In this document: positions 37,082-47,463 of the stretch, piece after piece | How positions within the stretch are numbered: the stretch's first letter is position 1 | Layout of the letters: every line of letters starts with the position of its first letter | NCBI RefSeq assembly: GCF_003670275.1 | Contig: NZ_QXJF01000001.1 | Location: 1 to 64,000, forward strand | Direction: 5' to 3' | Length of the DNA stretch: 64,000 nucleotides | Origin: Helicobacter labetoulli | Lineage (GTDB): Bacteria; Campylobacterota; Campylobacteria; Campylobacterales; Helicobacteraceae | Notes under the pieces: generated by a model | Told to the model about the DNA's origin: nothing | The model's database searches: none | Seen by the model: the letters and a program-made list of their open reading frames with translations, nothing else | Made by a program: the position numbers and the translations under genes

Positions 37082-38383
37082 CTACTCCTTTATAGAATCT
37101 AGTCTTTTTAAGACTGCTTGTGCGTGAGCGTGAAGAGATTCACACTCCGCTAAAATAGCACAAGATTCACCCATTTGCCTAATAGCTTGTGCGGAGAAAG
37201 AAATAATAGAACTTCTTTTTGTAAAATGCTCCACTCCAAGGGGAGAAAAGAATCTTGCACTTCCTCCTGTTGGCAGCGTGTGATTGGGACCAGCGAGATA
37301 ATCTCCAATAGGCTCACTTGAATACTCTCCTAAAAATATCGCTCCAGCGTGCTTGATATAGGGCAATACATCAAATGGAGCTTGAGTGAGAATCTCCAAA
37401 TGTTCCACAGCTAACGCATTTGCTATCTCTATACTTTCTTGTAAATGGCGTGTATAGATGAATATGGAGCGATTTTTAATGCTTTGCTCCGAGATAGCAA
37501 AACGCGGCATTGTGGGGAGAATCTTTTCAATCTTTGTCTGCACATTTTTGATAAGCTCCATATCATCGCTTATGAGAATGGAGCTTGCCATTTCATCGTG
37601 TTCAGCTTGAGAGAGTAAGTCATAAGCGACATACTGCGGATTTGCACTTTTATCAGCAATAATGGCAATTTCGCTAGGACCTGCCACCATATCAATATTG
37701 ACTTCACCAAAAACAAGTTTTTTCGCACAAGCGACAAAAATATTGCCCGGACCTGTGATAACATCTGCCTTTTTTACACCCTCAACACCATACGCCATAA
37801 GCCCAATAGCACTTGCCCCGCCAACTTTATATGCCTCTGTAATGTTACACAAATGTAAAGCTGCAAGTAGCAAGGGATTTAGCTCATTATGTGGAGCGGG
37901 GGAACAAACGATAATCTCCTTGACACCTGCGACAATAGCAGGAATTGCATTCATCAAAAGTGAGCTAGGATAGGCGGCTTTACCACCCGGAATATATAGC
38001 CCAGCGCGTTCCATAGGCGTGATTTTAGAGCCAAGAATTGTGCCATTTTCTTCACAATCAATCCAAGTTTGTTGTTTTTGTTTTTGATGAAATGCATAGA
38101 TTCTATCATAGGCAAGATGAAGAGCTTTTTTTAAATCTTTTGGCAAATCATCATAGGCTTTGGCACACTGCGTTTGAGAGATTTGCAAATCCTGCAAACT
38201 TTTTGCTTCCCACTTATCAAAACGAGCGATATGCCTTTGCAAAGCTCCAAAACCTTCATTTTTTATCTCTTCAAGGATACTCTGCACGATAGATGAAACC
38301 TCTCCCATATCCATCTTGCCACGCTCTAGAATCTTTGCAAATTCTTTATCAAACTCACAAGTATGCGTATCAAGGATTTTCAT
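37082..38383 (-). CDS. hisD: Histidinol dehydrogenase
   Basis: This protein of about 433 residues has clear HisD motifs: YIPGGKAAYPSSLLMNAIPA, KVGGASAIGLMAYG, DVITGPGNIFV, VDMVAGPSEIAIIAD, LSQAEHDE and the C-terminal GPNHTLPTGGSARFFSPLG. It oxidises histidinol to histidine in two NAD steps, with zinc bound by Gln and His residues. ATG 38383 with GGGGA upstream is chosen over a frame extension to 38461 that lacks conserved sequence. Its presence shows histidine synthesis, unlike H. pylori. Confidence 0.94.
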   Translation of the reverse strand: MKILDTHTCEFDKEFAKILERGKMDMGEVSSIVQSILEEIKNEGFGALQRHIARFDKWEAKSLQDLQISQTQCAKAYDDLPKDLKKALHLAYDRIYAFHQKQKQQTWIDCEENGTILGSKITPMERAGLYIPGGKAAYPSSLLMNAIPAIVAGVKEIIVCSPAPHNELNPLLLAALHLCNITEAYKVGGASAIGLMAYGVEGVKKADVITGPGNIFVACAKKLVFGEVNIDMVAGPSEIAIIADKSANPQYVAYDLLSQAEHDEMASSILISDDMELIKNVQTKIEKILPTMPRFAISEQSIKNRSIFIYTRHLQESIEIANALAVEHLEILTQAPFDVLPYIKHAGAIFLGEYSSEPIGDYLAGPNHTLPTGGSARFFSPLGVEHFTKRSSIISFSAQAIRQMGESCAILAECESLHAHAQAVLKRLDSIKE

Positions 38384-38539
38384 TCTTTTCCCCATAATCA
38401 AAAGTAAATGAGAATTATATACAGCAACTCTAAACAGACAAACACTTGCACCAAAAGGCACTAGGATTTAGATTGTAAAGCCTAGAATCTAAAAATCATA
38501 GCCGCGTAAAATCCCAATATTAAAATATGCTCTCAAACT

Positions 38540-40027
38540 TTATATCGCACAAAAAGGCATTTTAAGAATCTGAGCTGTTTTTGAACGCCACTCATTAAAA
38601 TGAGTAATTTTCTCTTCTAGTGGTCGCTTATACGATGGAATCATCTCGGCAAGTTTATCTTTCCACGCACTACTTTTCATCTCTTCACCAAAACAACGCT
38701 CAAGCACTTGTAGCATAATATCTACAGCTGTTGAAGCCCCCGGCGATGCACCAAGCAGAGCTGCCAATGTCCCATCACTTGAAGTAATGACCTCTGTGCC
38801 AAATTGCAAACTTCCCCTGCCATTACTATCTTTTTTAATAATCTGCACCCTTTGCCCAGCAAATAATGCCTCCCAATCTTCAATCTTCGCATCGGGAAAA
38901 AATATGTGTAGCTTACGCATTCGCTGCTTATTTGACATTAAAATCTGTTTAATGAGATAAATTGTCAAAGGCACATTGTCAATACCCGCTTGAAACATCG
39001 GCAAAAAGTTACTAAAACGCACTGACATAGGAAGGTCAAGCAAACTTCCGTGTTTTAAGAATTTTGTATTAAACCCCGCATAAGGACCAAAAAGCAACTC
39101 TTTTTTACCCTTAATAATACGCGTATCCAAATGCGGCACAGACATCGGCGGATCACCAATAGATGCTTTACCATATATTTTCGCATTATGTTTATCAATA
39201 ATATCACGATTTTTGCACACAAGCCATAAACCACCAACAGGGAATCCACCATAGCCACGACCCTCTGGTATGCCACTTTTTTGCAATAATGGAAAAGAAC
39301 CACCACCTGCACCTAAAAATACAAATTTTGCCTTGACTTGCTTTTTTTCACCAGTCTTAGTATTTAGCACATCTAAAACCCATGAAGCACCTTGTTTTGT
39401 GAGATTCTGCACCTTGTGGCTGACATATACATTAAAGTTATCTTTTTGGCTAAGCTTTTCTTTAAACTGCCTTACAATCTCGCCAAAATCCACATCTGTG
39501 CCTTCCTGCATATATGTCGCAGCTATGGGTTGATTCTCATCTCGCCCTTCAAGCAAGAGTGGAGCCCATTGCTTAATCTGCTCTTTATCTTCAGAATAAA
39601 CCATATTTTTAAAAAGCGGACAACTTGCCGTGAGTGTTTCATAGCGTTGCTTCAAATATGGCACGATATGATCCACCACAAAGCTCAAATGCGGCACTGA
39701 ATTTAAAAAAGTCTGTGGCTCCTTTAAAATTCCAGATTTTACACAATACGCCCAAAACTCCTTGCTAAGCTCATATTGCTGATTAATCCTAACTGCCTTT
39801 GTAATATCAATACTACCATCTTCTTTTTTTGGTGTGTAGTTTAACTCACAAAGTGCCTGATGTCCTGTCCCGGCGTTGTTCCATACCATGCTGCTTTCCA
39901 ACGCAACATCATCAAGCATCTCATATACACTGATATGTGCTGAGGGTTTAAGCTCCTTTAGCATCGCTGCTAATGTCAAGCTCATAATCCCTCCACCAAC
40001 CAAAACTACTTCTGAATCCTCACTCAT
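38540..40027 (-). CDS. mqo: Malate:quinone oxidoreductase
   Basis: This FAD-dependent protein of 495 residues has the N-terminal VVLVGGGIMSLTLAAML dinucleotide motif, SSMVWNNAGTGHQALCELNYTP, and GGGSFPLLQKSGIPEGRGYGGFPVGG. It oxidises malate to oxaloacetate and passes electrons to menaquinone at the inner membrane. AAGGAG lies eight bases before the ATG. Confidence 0.95.
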   Translation of the reverse strand: MSEDSEVVLVGGGIMSLTLAAMLKELKPSAHISVYEMLDDVALESSMVWNNAGTGHQALCELNYTPKKEDGSIDITKAVRINQQYELSKEFWAYCVKSGILKEPQTFLNSVPHLSFVVDHIVPYLKQRYETLTASCPLFKNMVYSEDKEQIKQWAPLLLEGRDENQPIAATYMQEGTDVDFGEIVRQFKEKLSQKDNFNVYVSHKVQNLTKQGASWVLDVLNTKTGEKKQVKAKFVFLGAGGGSFPLLQKSGIPEGRGYGGFPVGGLWLVCKNRDIIDKHNAKIYGKASIGDPPMSVPHLDTRIIKGKKELLFGPYAGFNTKFLKHGSLLDLPMSVRFSNFLPMFQAGIDNVPLTIYLIKQILMSNKQRMRKLHIFFPDAKIEDWEALFAGQRVQIIKKDSNGRGSLQFGTEVITSSDGTLAALLGASPGASTAVDIMLQVLERCFGEEMKSSAWKDKLAEMIPSYKRPLEEKITHFNEWRSKTAQILKMPFCAI

Positions 40028-40064
40028 TCCCTTGCTCCTTCCTCATACTTACGCTTTGGGCTAG

Positions 40065-40076
40065 GCTTATATAAGC
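40065..40076 (-). promoter_or_regulatory. Palindrome overlapping a possible mqo -10
   Basis: GCTTATATAAGC is a perfect 12-bp palindrome about 40 bases before the mqo start. Its centre could act as a -10 (TATATA) and the whole as an operator. The rest of the 284-base gap to 40311 is AT-rich and I see nothing else in it. Confidence 0.35.
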
Positions 40077-40310
40077 TTAAATGCTTTTGTGCGTTAGGGG
40101 ATTATTATGTATTAAACCTACCTTTGAAGTTCTCTTTATGTTAGGACATTTTTGTAAATGAGTATTCAAAAAAAGTAAAATAAAAAATAACTTTGTTACT
40201 AAAATCACTTTTTTACATATTTACACTATAAAGATGGGAAGTTTTGCCACACTCTACTAAGCTTTATGCAAGATTCTAGAGTATTAATATTCATATCTTA
40301 AAGCTTTGTG

Positions 40311-41081
40311 TTAAAGCTTCACACCCACATATAGCGTGGAAATATTCGCACTATATGATTTAACAAAATAACTCTTCACGCCCCTTTGTGAAAGTTTTTG
40401 TGCCAGCTCATCGCTACTTACAAAATTTTGTATAGAATCTGGCAAATATTTATATGCTGCATAGTTTTTTGACACAAGCCCACCCACTAAAGGCAGAATC
40501 TTAGAAGTATAAAACCGCATAAGAGAGCTAAACACTCCCCTCTTCTTATTGTTCATAAATTCCAAAATAACAATAACGCCACCGGGCTTTAATACACGCA
40601 CAAACTCATCTAATGCCTCTTCAAGTGCCACAACATTACGCAATCCATAAGCAATGGAGAGAATATCCACACTTTGAGACTGAATATCAAGTGCCTTTGC
40701 CTCACCCTCTTGTAAGGTAAGCCTCCCCTCTTCCAGCAATGCAGCAAGCTTTTGATGCGCCACTTCAAGCATACCACTTGATGGGTCTATCCCACGCAAA
40801 TGTGCAATATGCTTTTGTGCCTTGTTGGCTTCATTTTGCCAATGCCAAAGCATATCGCCCGTCCCACAAGCCACATCAAGCACACATTCAATATGTTCTT
40901 TCCCCAAAGCCTCAAATGCCTTCTTACACGCACTCACACGCCAACTCACATCAACGCCTAAGCTCATCATACGATTTGCCTTATCGTAGCTTGGGGCAAT
41001 CTCATCAAACATATTGACAATCTTTTCTTGTTTATGCAATGTTTCTTTTGTGATTGAGTCGTGTGGATTCTGCTTACTCAT
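40311..41081 (-). CDS. ubiE: Demethylmenaquinone methyltransferase
   Basis: This class I methyltransferase of 256 residues has UbiE signatures: [34 protein letters not shown] (SAM site), [25 protein letters not shown] and a C-terminal [12 protein letters not shown]. It methylates demethylmenaquinone in the last step of menaquinone synthesis. It overlaps argH by eight bases. Confidence 0.94.
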   Translation of the reverse strand: MSKQNPHDSITKETLHKQEKIVNMFDEIAPSYDKANRMMSLGVDVSWRVSACKKAFEALGKEHIECVLDVACGTGDMLWHWQNEANKAQKHIAHLRGIDPSSGMLEVAHQKLAALLEEGRLTLQEGEAKALDIQSQSVDILSIAYGLRNVVALEEALDEFVRVLKPGGVIVILEFMNNKKRGVFSSLMRFYTSKILPLVGGLVSKNYAAYKYLPDSIQNFVSSDELAQKLSQRGVKSYFVKSYSANISTLYVGVKL

Positions 41082-42483
41082 TACTTTCCTTTACATCATT
41101 CATTTTTTGTGTTACAAAGCCAATAAGTTCATCAATTTGAACCTGCGTTTGTCTGCTTGAAGTCCCGCCTAGTGTGTCTCTTGCGTTCATAGAAGATTCT
41201 AAACTTAGCACTGCCTTTACCCCCGCCTTTATCCTAGAATCTATACTTAAAATTTCAGATTCAGCTAACTCACTTATATCCACGCCCTTATGCTCCGCAT
41301 ACGCTACAACCTGCCCTGTGATATGATGTGCGTCTCTAAATGCTACGCCACATTCACGCACCAAAAAATCCGCCAAATCAGTCGCACTCAAATGTCCGCA
41401 TTTTGCCATTTTTGCCATATTTTCTGTATGGATTGTCATAGTTTGAATGCACTCCTTAGCAATTCGCAAAGAAATTTTTACATTTTTAATCGCATCAAAC
41501 ACGCCCTCTTTATCTTCTTGCGTGTCCTTATTGTAGGCAAAAGGCAAACCTTTCATCACGCTAAGCAGTCCTATGAGTGATCCATACACTCGCCCACTTT
41601 TCCCACGCAGGAGTTCAGGCACATCGGGATTTTTCTTTTGGGGCATAATGGAGCTTCCTGTCGCATACGCATCGCTTAGGGATATAAACTTAAACTCCGC
41701 ACTGCTCCATAGCACCAGCTCTTCAGCCACACGCGATAGGTGCATAGCAATCATTGATAGGCTATAAAGCATATCCAAGGCAAAGTCCCTATCACTTACT
41801 GAATCCATTGCATTAAGCGTAGGCTTTGCAAAGCCAAGCGTTTGAGCTAAAAATTCCCTATCATTACCATAAGGTGTCCCAGCCAATGCCCCGCTTCCAA
41901 GAGGGCAGAGATTATTGCGTTTAAAATCATCTTCCAAACGCTCCACATCTCGCTTAAAGTTACACGCCCACGCTACGAGATGAAAGCCAAAGTTAATGGG
42001 TTGGGCGTGTTGCAAATGTGTCATTCCGGGCATAATGCTTTGTGTATGGGCTTTGGCAATATCTAAAAGTGTTTCCATCAACTCTAAAAGTAGAATTTGA
42101 ATCTCTTTATTATTCCTTAGCACAAATAGCCGAAAATCCACCGCCACTTGATCATTACGAGATCTTGCGGTGTGAAGTTTCTTGCCCACTTCACCGATAT
42201 GCTTTGTTAGGGCAGATTCTATTGCCATATGTATGTCTTCATCGCTTATCTTAAAGCTAAAATCACCAGATTCTATTTCCTGTGCGATAGATTCAAGCCC
42301 TTGTAAAATCTGTGCTAGTTCATTTTTATTTAAAACACCGATTTTTTCAAGCATTTGAGCGTGGGCTTTTGAGCCTTGTATATCCTCACGCCACAAAATC
42401 TTATCAAACAAAATAGAAGCGTTAAATTCCTCTAAAAGTGAGCTAGATTCTAACTCAAATCGCCCTCCCCAAAGCTTTGCCAT
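41074..42483 (-). CDS. argH: Argininosuccinate lyase
   Basis: This fumarase/aspartase-superfamily enzyme of 469 residues has the signature [19 protein letters not shown], plus [19 protein letters not shown] and [17 protein letters not shown]. It splits argininosuccinate into arginine and fumarate. It lies between hemJ and ubiE, which I recall as neighbours in H. pylori (HP1484 and HP1483), a species without argH. Confidence 0.96.
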   Translation of the reverse strand: MAKLWGGRFELESSSLLEEFNASILFDKILWREDIQGSKAHAQMLEKIGVLNKNELAQILQGLESIAQEIESGDFSFKISDEDIHMAIESALTKHIGEVGKKLHTARSRNDQVAVDFRLFVLRNNKEIQILLLELMETLLDIAKAHTQSIMPGMTHLQHAQPINFGFHLVAWACNFKRDVERLEDDFKRNNLCPLGSGALAGTPYGNDREFLAQTLGFAKPTLNAMDSVSDRDFALDMLYSLSMIAMHLSRVAEELVLWSSAEFKFISLSDAYATGSSIMPQKKNPDVPELLRGKSGRVYGSLIGLLSVMKGLPFAYNKDTQEDKEGVFDAIKNVKISLRIAKECIQTMTIHTENMAKMAKCGHLSATDLADFLVRECGVAFRDAHHITGQVVAYAEHKGVDISELAESEILSIDSRIKAGVKAVLSLESSMNARDTLGGTSSRQTQVQIDELIGFVTQKMNDVKESNE

Positions 42484-42492
42484 CTCACTCTC

Positions 42493-42933
42493 CTAAAAAG
42501 GCTTACACACTGCTAAAAACGCAATGAGAATAATGGCGATTGTTGGGAATTCATTGAAAATTCTAAAAAATGTATGTGTTCTCTTGCACAAGCCATTACC
42601 CAAAGTTTTAATAAAGTATCCACAAGCAAAATGATACACCACAAGCAACAACACGATTGTAAGCTTGATATGTAGCCAGATTCCAGAATCTGCAGGTTTT
42701 AACAGACTTGGGTTTAGAGCTATCATCGCTACACCTGTGGCAATTGTCAGCACCATTGCAGGTATGCCAATAAACTTATATAGCCTTATCTCCTGAAGCT
42801 TAACAATCTCCACAAACTCCGCATTATCCCTATGCGTAGCGTGATAGACAAATAATCGCGGCAAATAAAACAACATAGCCATCCACGACACAAGCACAAC
42901 AATATGAAATGCCTTTATATAAAGATATTCCAT
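42493..42933 (-). CDS. hemJ: HemJ-type protoporphyrinogen oxidase
   Basis: This four-helix membrane protein of 146 residues has the UPF0093/HemJ pattern: KAFHIVVLVSWMAMLFYLPRLFVYH with the conserved His, then ETRLYK-like EIRLYKFIGIPAMVLTIATGVAM, and WLHIKLTIVLLLVVYHFACG. It oxidises protoporphyrinogen IX to protoporphyrin IX. It links functionally to hemC and hemA elsewhere in the window. AAGGAG precedes the ATG. Confidence 0.92.
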   Translation of the reverse strand: MEYLYIKAFHIVVLVSWMAMLFYLPRLFVYHATHRDNAEFVEIVKLQEIRLYKFIGIPAMVLTIATGVAMIALNPSLLKPADSGIWLHIKLTIVLLLVVYHFACGYFIKTLGNGLCKRTHTFFRIFNEFPTIAIILIAFLAVCKPF

Positions 42934-42980
42934 TTTTTCACTCCTTTTTTAGAATCTTAGCTCAAAATCTCAAGGTCGGT

Positions 42981-42986
42981 ATTATA
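42981..42986 (-). promoter_or_regulatory. -10 element for hemJ-argH-ubiE
   Basis: A perfect TATAAT on the minus strand lies about 48 bases before the hemJ start, giving a leader of about 40 bases. The three downstream genes are tightly spaced and probably cotranscribed. Confidence 0.55.
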
Positions 42987-43020
42987 CCCACTTTGAATGA
43001 ATAGGCTCTATCTGCTTAAA

Positions 43021-43599
43021 TCAAATTTGTTTATCAAATTTTGCCTTTATGCTCTCTATATTCTCCTTTTCTCCTTCTAAACGCAAAGCAATGCTATTTT
43101 CCAAAAAAGATTCTTTAACTAGCTCCACGCCTAGCTTCTTTGCCATATACTCGCATTGTGAAAGCAAGGCATAGTCAATCTCAAAGTTAAGATTTTCACG
43201 CAATACAAAATCTTCCAAAAGCCCTTGTGATTTTGCAGAATCTATGGCATCTTTTATCGCATTCGTATAAGCCCGAACAAGCCCTCCAACACCTAACAAT
43301 GTCCCGCCAAAATACCGCACCACAATCACGCCAATATCAATGAGATTCTCCCCACGCAAAACATTGAGGCTTGGCATTCCGCTGCTTCCCTTTGGCTCTC
43401 CATCATCATCAAAAGATTCTAGAATCTGCTTAAACTCATTCAAATGCCGCGTAGCACTCACAAAATGAACTGCTTTAAGATGTTCTTGTTTAAGAGAGGT
43501 AAGCAAAGATTCAAACTCACCATAAGGAACTAAAAAAGCTAAAAACTTTGATCCCTTACTTTCAAAAATCCCTTGTGCTTGAGAATATAAAGTTTTCAT
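43021..43599 (-). CDS. YigZ/IMPACT-family protein
   Basis: The 192-residue protein has the family core KAVHFVSATRHLNEFKQILESFDDDGEPKGSSGMPSLNVL, then VVRYFGGTLLGVGGLVRAYTNAI. YigZ proteins relate to eukaryotic IMPACT, and their bacterial function is not firmly established. The C-terminal UPF0029-like domain is present. It overlaps the upstream lipoprotein gene by four bases. Confidence 0.88.
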   Translation of the reverse strand: MKTLYSQAQGIFESKGSKFLAFLVPYGEFESLLTSLKQEHLKAVHFVSATRHLNEFKQILESFDDDGEPKGSSGMPSLNVLRGENLIDIGVIVVRYFGGTLLGVGGLVRAYTNAIKDAIDSAKSQGLLEDFVLRENLNFEIDYALLSQCEYMAKKLGVELVKESFLENSIALRLEGEKENIESIKAKFDKQI

Positions 43600-44051
43600 T
43601 TATATTGCAAATAATAAGTCGCCTTATTGCCCCTTAGCTCCATTTTATCACCCTTCTTTTTAACAGCAAACTCTCCATCAAGTGCTTTAAAAAACCAAAA
43701 TTCATAATTCATTCCCTCATTCTCTTCACACATACGGCGAGATGAGCCTATCCCGCTTACTTGCAGTTTTTTGCCAATGAGTGCAAATGTTGCAAAATAA
43801 TTATTACACACACCCACGCCAAAAATGCGATTTTCATCAGCGTCAAAAATCATTGTTGATTTTGCACCCTCCCACACAGGAGTTAGCTCTCTAGCATCGT
43901 GCAGGACAATCTTATACACATACCATTCCTGTTTAGATTCTAAAAGATTCTCCTTATTTTCCTGTTGTAATAAATCCACAAAACAACCCTGAATCCCTAT
44001 CATAAGCCCAGCAGCCAAAGCAATCCTAAAGAATAAATGTGAAATTTTCAT
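43596..44051 (-). CDS. META/HslJ-domain lipoprotein
   Basis: A signal peptide ends in IQGC, predicting a lipoprotein. The mature domain fits the META pattern: WEGAKSTMIFDADENRIFGVGVCNNYFATF, then LQVSGIGSSRRMCEENEGMNYEFWFFKAL. META proteins such as HslJ are envelope proteins associated with stress resistance; no enzyme activity is known. The two conserved cysteines could form a disulfide. Confidence 0.78.
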   Translation of the reverse strand: MKISHLFFRIALAAGLMIGIQGCFVDLLQQENKENLLESKQEWYVYKIVLHDARELTPVWEGAKSTMIFDADENRIFGVGVCNNYFATFALIGKKLQVSGIGSSRRMCEENEGMNYEFWFFKALDGEFAVKKKGDKMELRGNKATYYLQYK

Positions 44052-44075
44052 AAAAACCCCTTTGTTATATTTTAA

Positions 44076-44084
44076 GTTATAGCA
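44076..44084 (-). promoter_or_regulatory. Extended -10 for the META lipoprotein gene
   Basis: TGCTATAAC on the minus strand is an extended -10 about 25 bases before the start codon of the META-domain gene. Confidence 0.42.
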
Positions 44085-44158
44085 GAATCTAAGCCATTTG
44101 TAAGTGTGCCATTATAGAATCTCATTGCAAATAAAACCCAACTCAACAAAGGCAAAAT

Positions 44159-44947
44159 ATGCGTATTGACCTACATAATCACACAACCCTTTGTCATCAC
44201 GCCACAGGAAGTATGGAGGAGTATATCGCTTGTGCGATAGAAAAAAAGATTGATGTTTTTGGCTTTTCTTGCCACGCACCTATGGCATTTGATGAAAAGT
44301 ATCGTATGTCTAAAGATGAGCTGCTAGGGTATTGTGAGAAGATTCACTCTCTCAAAGAATGCTATCAAGGGCAGATTCAAATTTTGTGTGCCTTGGAGGT
44401 GGATTATATTTTAAATAAAGAATATTTCATAGAATCTCAAGTGCTAGAATATCCCTTTGATTATCTCATCGGCTCCGTGCATTTTTTAGATAATTGGGGC
44501 TTTGATAATCCTGAGTTTATCGGCAAATACGCTGAAATTAATATAGAAGAATGTTGGGGCGAGTATCTCCACTCCATAGCACAAATGGCACAAACAGGGC
44601 TTTTTCAAATTGTTGGGCATATAGATTTGCTCAAACTCTTTGGGCATACGCTCCCAGATTCTCAAATCCCCAATCTTAACCTTGCTTTAGAATCTATTGC
44701 TGATAATCATCTTGCCATAGAGCTAAATCCAGCCGGATTGCGAAAACCTATTAAAGAAGCCTACCCATCAGCCAATATTCTACAAAAAGCCTACAAAAAG
44801 GGCATTCCCATTACTTTTGGCTCGGACGCTCACGCTTTAGAACACATAGGCTTTGGTTATGAAAAGCTATGCGATTTGGCTAAAAGTATCGGCTACACCC
44901 ACGCCTTGTATTTTACAAACAAAGAACCTGTGAGTGTGAGAATCTAG
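44159..44947 (+). CDS. PHP-family phosphatase (histidinol-phosphatase type)
   Basis: The 262-residue protein has PHP metal-binding motifs: DLHNHTTLCHHA at the start, GFSCHAPM, ALEVDYI, GSVHFLDNWGFDNPEF, VGHIDLLKLFG and the final FGSDAHALEHIG. The order matches HisK-type histidinol phosphatases. With hisD in the same genome it is a good candidate for the penultimate histidine step, but PHP enzymes have varied substrates. Confidence 0.82.
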   Translation: MRIDLHNHTTLCHHATGSMEEYIACAIEKKIDVFGFSCHAPMAFDEKYRMSKDELLGYCEKIHSLKECYQGQIQILCALEVDYILNKEYFIESQVLEYPFDYLIGSVHFLDNWGFDNPEFIGKYAEINIEECWGEYLHSIAQMAQTGLFQIVGHIDLLKLFGHTLPDSQIPNLNLALESIADNHLAIELNPAGLRKPIKEAYPSANILQKAYKKGIPITFGSDAHALEHIGFGYEKLCDLAKSIGYTHALYFTNKEPVSVRI

Positions 44948-45038
44948 CGGATTTTATTTGTTTCAAACCCTAATGTAAAAAACAACAAACTACAAAGCTT
45001 CCGCACTAAAATTTTCAAGCTTTCAACACCACCAAGAT

Positions 45039-45069
45039 TCTAGCTTTTAGGCTACCTATAAAAGCTAGA
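45039..45069. terminator. Inverted repeat between convergent PHP gene and topA
   Basis: TCTAGCTTTTA and TAAAAGCTAGA form an 11-bp perfect stem with a 9-base loop, immediately next to the topA stop codon and 90 bases past the PHP gene. Its position between convergent genes suggests a shared terminator. Neither side has a real T run, so the call is tentative. Confidence 0.45.
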
Positions 45070-47310
45070 TTAAATCTCCACTCTGTCCTTACATTTCAGG
45101 CACTCACGCATTTGCTTTTTGCGATATTCCCTCTCACACATTGCCCCACCGCATTTTTCACATTTTTGGGCAGTAGGTTGAAACTTTGAGATAAAGTTAC
45201 ATTTTGGGTAATTCTTACAGCCAAAAAACGCTCCCCTGCGGCTAAATCTCTGCACTATCTCCCCTCCGCACTCCGGACACGCCACACCTTCCACACTCTT
45301 TGGCTCTGCTTTATTTTGCAGTGATTTTGTATTTTTACACTTTGGATAGCCACTACACGCGATAAATTCTCCATTACGCCCAAGCTTCTTTACCATAGGC
45401 TTGCCGCATTTCTCACACTCTCCATATTCCGTAGAATCTGCTTGTTCATTCTCTTGTGGTTTCCTCTCATTAGGCTTAATATATTTACACTTTGGATAAC
45501 CACTACACGCGATAAACTCTCCATAACGGCTTTGTCGCTGCACGAGTTCCTTTCCACACTGCGGACACATCTCGCCTGTGGGGATATTGACTTTTTGTGA
45601 AGTGATATTTTTCTTACCAGATTCTATTTTCTTGATAAATGGGTCATAAAAATCCCAAAGCACCACCTGCCAATCCATACGCTCCTGTGCGATTTCATCA
45701 AGCTTATCTTCAAGCCCTGCGCTAAAATGCGAATCTACAATCTCATTAAAATTTTCTTCAAGCATAGCTGTGGCTTTAAAGGCACTCTCTTGTGGCACAA
45801 GCTGCTTTTTTTCTAGCCTCACATACTCTCTATTCACAAGCAAGGCAATTGTTGGTGCATAAGTTGATGGACGCCCTATACCTAAAGTCTCCATACTTTT
45901 AATGATACTTGCTTCAGAATATCTAGGGGAAGGCTCTGTGGATTTTTGCTCACTTTTTACCTCTTTTAGCACTACACTTTGCCCCTGCTTACACTCGGGC
46001 AAAAGTTTATCCTTATCATCACTCCCCATAATTTTATAAAATCCATCAAACACAAGCTTCCGCCCACTTGCTTTAAACACAATCTCATCATTTGCTTCAT
46101 TTGGGGCAAAAAGAATGTTTTGCGTTTCAAATACCGCATCTTGGCTTTGTGAAGCAAGAAAGCGATTATAGATTAATGTATAGATTTTTAACTCATCAGG
46201 CTTTAAATACTCTTTAGCAAGAGTTGGAGTAAAAGCGAGATTTGTCGGGCGGATAGCCTCGTGAGCCTCTTGAGCGGCTTTAGACTTTGTACTGTAATTT
46301 TTAGCTTTAGCCGGGACATATTCCTTGCCATAAGTTTTTAAAAGCACCTCCCTAGCAGAATCTTGAGCCTCTTTGGCGATATTTAGACTATCTGTTCTCA
46401 TATATGTAATAACCCCCATCGTCCCAAAGCTCGTATTTACCCCTTCATAAAGCTTTTGAGCGATACTCATTGTGCGTGTAGGTGAGTAGCCAAGCAGACT
46501 TGAAGCACTCTGTTGTAATGTAGAAGTCATAAATGGCGGAGGCGTGGGCGTTTTCTTGCTTTTTGTAGTGATTTCTTTAATGTAAAATTGCTGTTTTTTA
46601 ATGTTTTCACACATTTGCTCTACGAGCTTAGAATCTTGGAGCGAGAGTTTTTCAAGCTTTTGATTATACACGATGAGTTCAGATTCTATATCGCTATTTT
46701 TTTCTCCGCCCTGTGTGGCAAAAATCGCCCCTATATTGAAATAAATTGTTGGCTTAAAAGCCTCTATCTCCCTTTCTCTATCTACGATGATTTTTAAAGC
46801 CGCACTTTGCACACGCCCAGCTGACAACCCTTTTTGAATCTTAGAACTCATAAGTTGAGAGAGCTTAAAGCCTACAATCCTATCAAGCAGCCGCCTAGCC
46901 TGTTGTGCATTAACCCTTGCCATATCAATTTTTCTAGGATTTTCCAAGGAATGTGTAATGGCATTTTTGGTTATCTCGTGAAAGACAATGCGCGGAAACT
47001 CATCATAAGGTCGCTTCAAAGCCTGTGTAATATGATAGCCTATCGCCTCCCCTTCTCTATCCTCATCGGTTGCGATATAGGTTGTTTTTGCCTTTTTATG
47101 GGCTTGTTTTATCTTTTCAACAACATCGGCGTGATCTTTACTAATGGTGTATTGTGGCTCAAAGTGTTTATTCTCAATCTCTATCCCAAAGCTATATTTT
47201 GGCAAATCGCGAATATGTCCTTTTGAAGCAAGGACTTCATATTTGTCTCCTAAAAAATGTTTGATTGTTTTTGCTTTGGCTGGTGATTCTACAATGATTA
47301 AGTCTTTCAT
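45070..47310 (-). CDS. topA: DNA topoisomerase I
   Basis: This type IA topoisomerase of about 746 residues has a TOPRIM domain (DLIIVESPAKAKTIKHFLG, IATDEDREGEAIGYH), the catalytic Tyr in GVITYMRTDS, and four C-terminal four-cysteine zinc ribbons (CPQCGKEL, CEKCGKPM, CPECGGEI, CEKCGGAM). It relaxes negative supercoils. ATG 47310 with AGAGGGG upstream fits the family start; the frame extension to 47388 lacks conserved sequence. It is divergent from flaB, as I recall for HP0116/HP0115. Confidence 0.96.
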   Translation of the reverse strand: MKDLIIVESPAKAKTIKHFLGDKYEVLASKGHIRDLPKYSFGIEIENKHFEPQYTISKDHADVVEKIKQAHKKAKTTYIATDEDREGEAIGYHITQALKRPYDEFPRIVFHEITKNAITHSLENPRKIDMARVNAQQARRLLDRIVGFKLSQLMSSKIQKGLSAGRVQSAALKIIVDREREIEAFKPTIYFNIGAIFATQGGEKNSDIESELIVYNQKLEKLSLQDSKLVEQMCENIKKQQFYIKEITTKSKKTPTPPPFMTSTLQQSASSLLGYSPTRTMSIAQKLYEGVNTSFGTMGVITYMRTDSLNIAKEAQDSAREVLLKTYGKEYVPAKAKNYSTKSKAAQEAHEAIRPTNLAFTPTLAKEYLKPDELKIYTLIYNRFLASQSQDAVFETQNILFAPNEANDEIVFKASGRKLVFDGFYKIMGSDDKDKLLPECKQGQSVVLKEVKSEQKSTEPSPRYSEASIIKSMETLGIGRPSTYAPTIALLVNREYVRLEKKQLVPQESAFKATAMLEENFNEIVDSHFSAGLEDKLDEIAQERMDWQVVLWDFYDPFIKKIESGKKNITSQKVNIPTGEMCPQCGKELVQRQSRYGEFIACSGYPKCKYIKPNERKPQENEQADSTEYGECEKCGKPMVKKLGRNGEFIACSGYPKCKNTKSLQNKAEPKSVEGVACPECGGEIVQRFSRRGAFFGCKNYPKCNFISKFQPTAQKCEKCGGAMCEREYRKKQMRECLKCKDRVEI

Positions 47311-47405
47311 AAAAGCCCCTCTAGTTCCATATAAAAAGTAAAAGCGGATTTTAGCACAGATTCTAAACAGAATTTCTACAAAAAGCAAAATATAGACTGC
47401 AAAAA

Positions 47406-47423
47406 TTGGAATGCCTTTTGCTT
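47406..47423 (+). promoter_or_regulatory. Sigma-54 promoter of flaB
   Basis: TTGGAATGCCTTTTGCTT has GG at 47408-47409 and GC at 47420-47421, exactly ten bases apart, as sigma-54 (RpoN) requires. flaB is a known RpoN/FlgR-dependent gene in H. pylori. The start codon lies about 40 bases downstream. Confidence 0.9.
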
Positions 47424-47463
47424 AATCGGCATAAACAAAAAAACTTTAGCAAAGGATGCAAAA

